Shown in pieces: positions 39,870 to 40,517 of a stretch of 40,517 nt of DNA (its first letter is position 1; the number at the start of each line of letters is the position of its first letter). Origin of the DNA: a virus. A program made the position numbers and the translations under genes. The notes under the pieces are model-generated. The model did no database searches. It worked only from the letters and a program-made list of their open reading frames with translations, and was not told where the DNA came from. The DNA lies in IMG/VR virus record IMGVR_UViG_3300013114_000244, positions 1-40,517 of that record; one strand, 5' to 3'.

Positions 39870-40517
39870 AAATTTACGTAGGCTACGACACTCGAGAAGA
39901 TATAGCATATCAAGTTTGCGAACATTCCATTAAAAGACGCAACGGACAAACTGAAGTTATTGCATTAAAACAAAAAGAATTAAGAGAACAAGGAATTTAT
40001 TATAGAGAAGTTGATAAACTTGCTTCAACAGAATTTACATTTACAAGATTTTTTATTCCATACCTAAACAACTATAACGGTTGGGCAATATTTTGTGATT
40101 GTGATTTTGTCTGGCGTATATCCCCTACAGAATTAGAACAATATTGTGATGACTCTAAAGCAGTAGTTTGTGTACAACACGATTACAAACCTAAAGAAGG
40201 TTTAAAAATGGACGGACAAGTGCAATTAGTTTATCCAAGAAAAAATTGGAGCAGTATGGTACTTTGGAATTGTGGACATCCTAAAAATAAAATACTAACA
40301 CCAGAACTATTAAACAAAGAAACAGGAAAATTTTTACATAGATTTTCATGGTTAGATGACTCTGACATAGGAAATTTACCTCCTATATACAATTGGCTAG
40401 TAAATTGGTACAAAGAACCTAAAGACGGCATACCTAAAATACTTCATTATACTGAAGGCGGACCATGGTTTGAAAATTATAGAAACTGTGAGTATGCTGA
40501 TGTGTGGAAGAAAGAAT
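39866..40517 (+). CDS. Glycosyltransferase, GT-A/GT8-like (3' partial)
   Basis: At least 217 residues; the frame runs off the window end. It starts at ATG 39866 in an ATGA overlap with the HAD gene. Motifs include KIYVGYDTREDIAYQVCEHSI at the N-terminus, STEFTFTRFFIPYLNNYNGWAIFCDCDFVW (~residues 54-83) with the metal-binding DxD (Asp-Cys-Asp), then MVLWNCGHPKN and ILHYTEGGPWF, which fits the family's His-containing C-terminal motif. These enzymes transfer sugar from a nucleotide sugar. Target (virion protein, DNA or host glycan) unknown. Confidence 0.8.
   Translation, partial: MKIYVGYDTREDIAYQVCEHSIKRRNGQTEVIALKQKELREQGIYYREVDKLASTEFTFTRFFIPYLNNYNGWAIFCDCDFVWRISPTELEQYCDDSKAVVCVQHDYKPKEGLKMDGQVQLVYPRKNWSSMVLWNCGHPKNKILTPELLNKETGKFLHRFSWLDDSDIGNLPPIYNWLVNWYKEPKDGIPKILHYTEGGPWFENYRNCEYADVWKKE

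Noticed and set aside
1-40517. tRNA or rRNA genes
   Set aside because: I saw no cloverleaf-like sequence with GTTCAA-type arms in the short intergenic gaps, and nearly all sequence is coding.

Overview
The window is part of the genome of a T4-like myovirus (T4 superfamily, tailed phage with contractile tail), AT-rich (roughly one third G+C by eye). Homologues of T4 gp13, gp14, gp15, gp18 (sheath), gp19 (tube), gp4, gp16, gp17, gp1, gp32 and UvsX, plus a probable UvsY, are recognisable. The late-promoter octamer TATAAATA and its variants precede many genes. The style of the fibre proteins (MAIGRI..., GRVGIGT..SP, GTTAQRP modules) and the low G+C suggest a marine phage of an AT-rich bacterium, perhaps SAR11-like. 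The host is inference only.

Layout. Positions 1-15323 are a tail-fibre/adhesin island: about ten modular, Thr/Ser/Gly-rich proteins sharing N-terminal and internal modules, interrupted by an FkbM-type methyltransferase, a minus-strand fibre gene and a minus-strand pair of unknown genes. Positions 15326-16696 hold two convergent single-helix membrane microproteins and a minus-strand Nudix / SGNH-like operon with its own sigma70-type promoter. Positions 16693-20335 carry the neck and tail-completion genes (15 and 14 leftwards, 13 rightwards). Next come dNMP kinase (gene 1), an antisense degenerate HNH/zinc protein with a large inverted repeat, then tail sheath and tube, a tail-tube-like protein, head completion (gp4), small terminase (gp16), a possible internal head protein, a 22-residue Cys-rich microprotein, a large acidic protein, a cold-shock protein, large terminase (gp17) and a 682-residue unknown. 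From 34432 the content turns to early or accessory genes: a radical SAM protein with a small partner, gp32, UvsX, a small acidic protein, a UvsY-like protein, a HAD-like protein and a glycosyltransferase cut by the window end.

Regulation can be read unusually well. Late genes fall into two classes. In one, the late octamer lies only 5-8 nt before the start codon, which implies leaderless or nearly leaderless mRNAs. In the other there is a longer leader with a good Shine-Dalgarno. Four genes or operons (gene 1, Nudix operon, radical SAM, uvsX) instead have -35/-10 boxes with 17-bp spacers, as expected for host-polymerase early promoters. Compact terminator-promoter cassettes separate several late units, and in one the late promoter sits in the terminator loop.

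The most striking genome-wide signal is that I found no GCAGC or GCTGC (GCWGC) anywhere in the window when reading by eye. Ala-Ala pairs are written GCG-GCN or GCC-GCN instead of the GCA-GCN or GCT-GCN an AT-rich genome would favour. This looks like avoidance of a restriction site.
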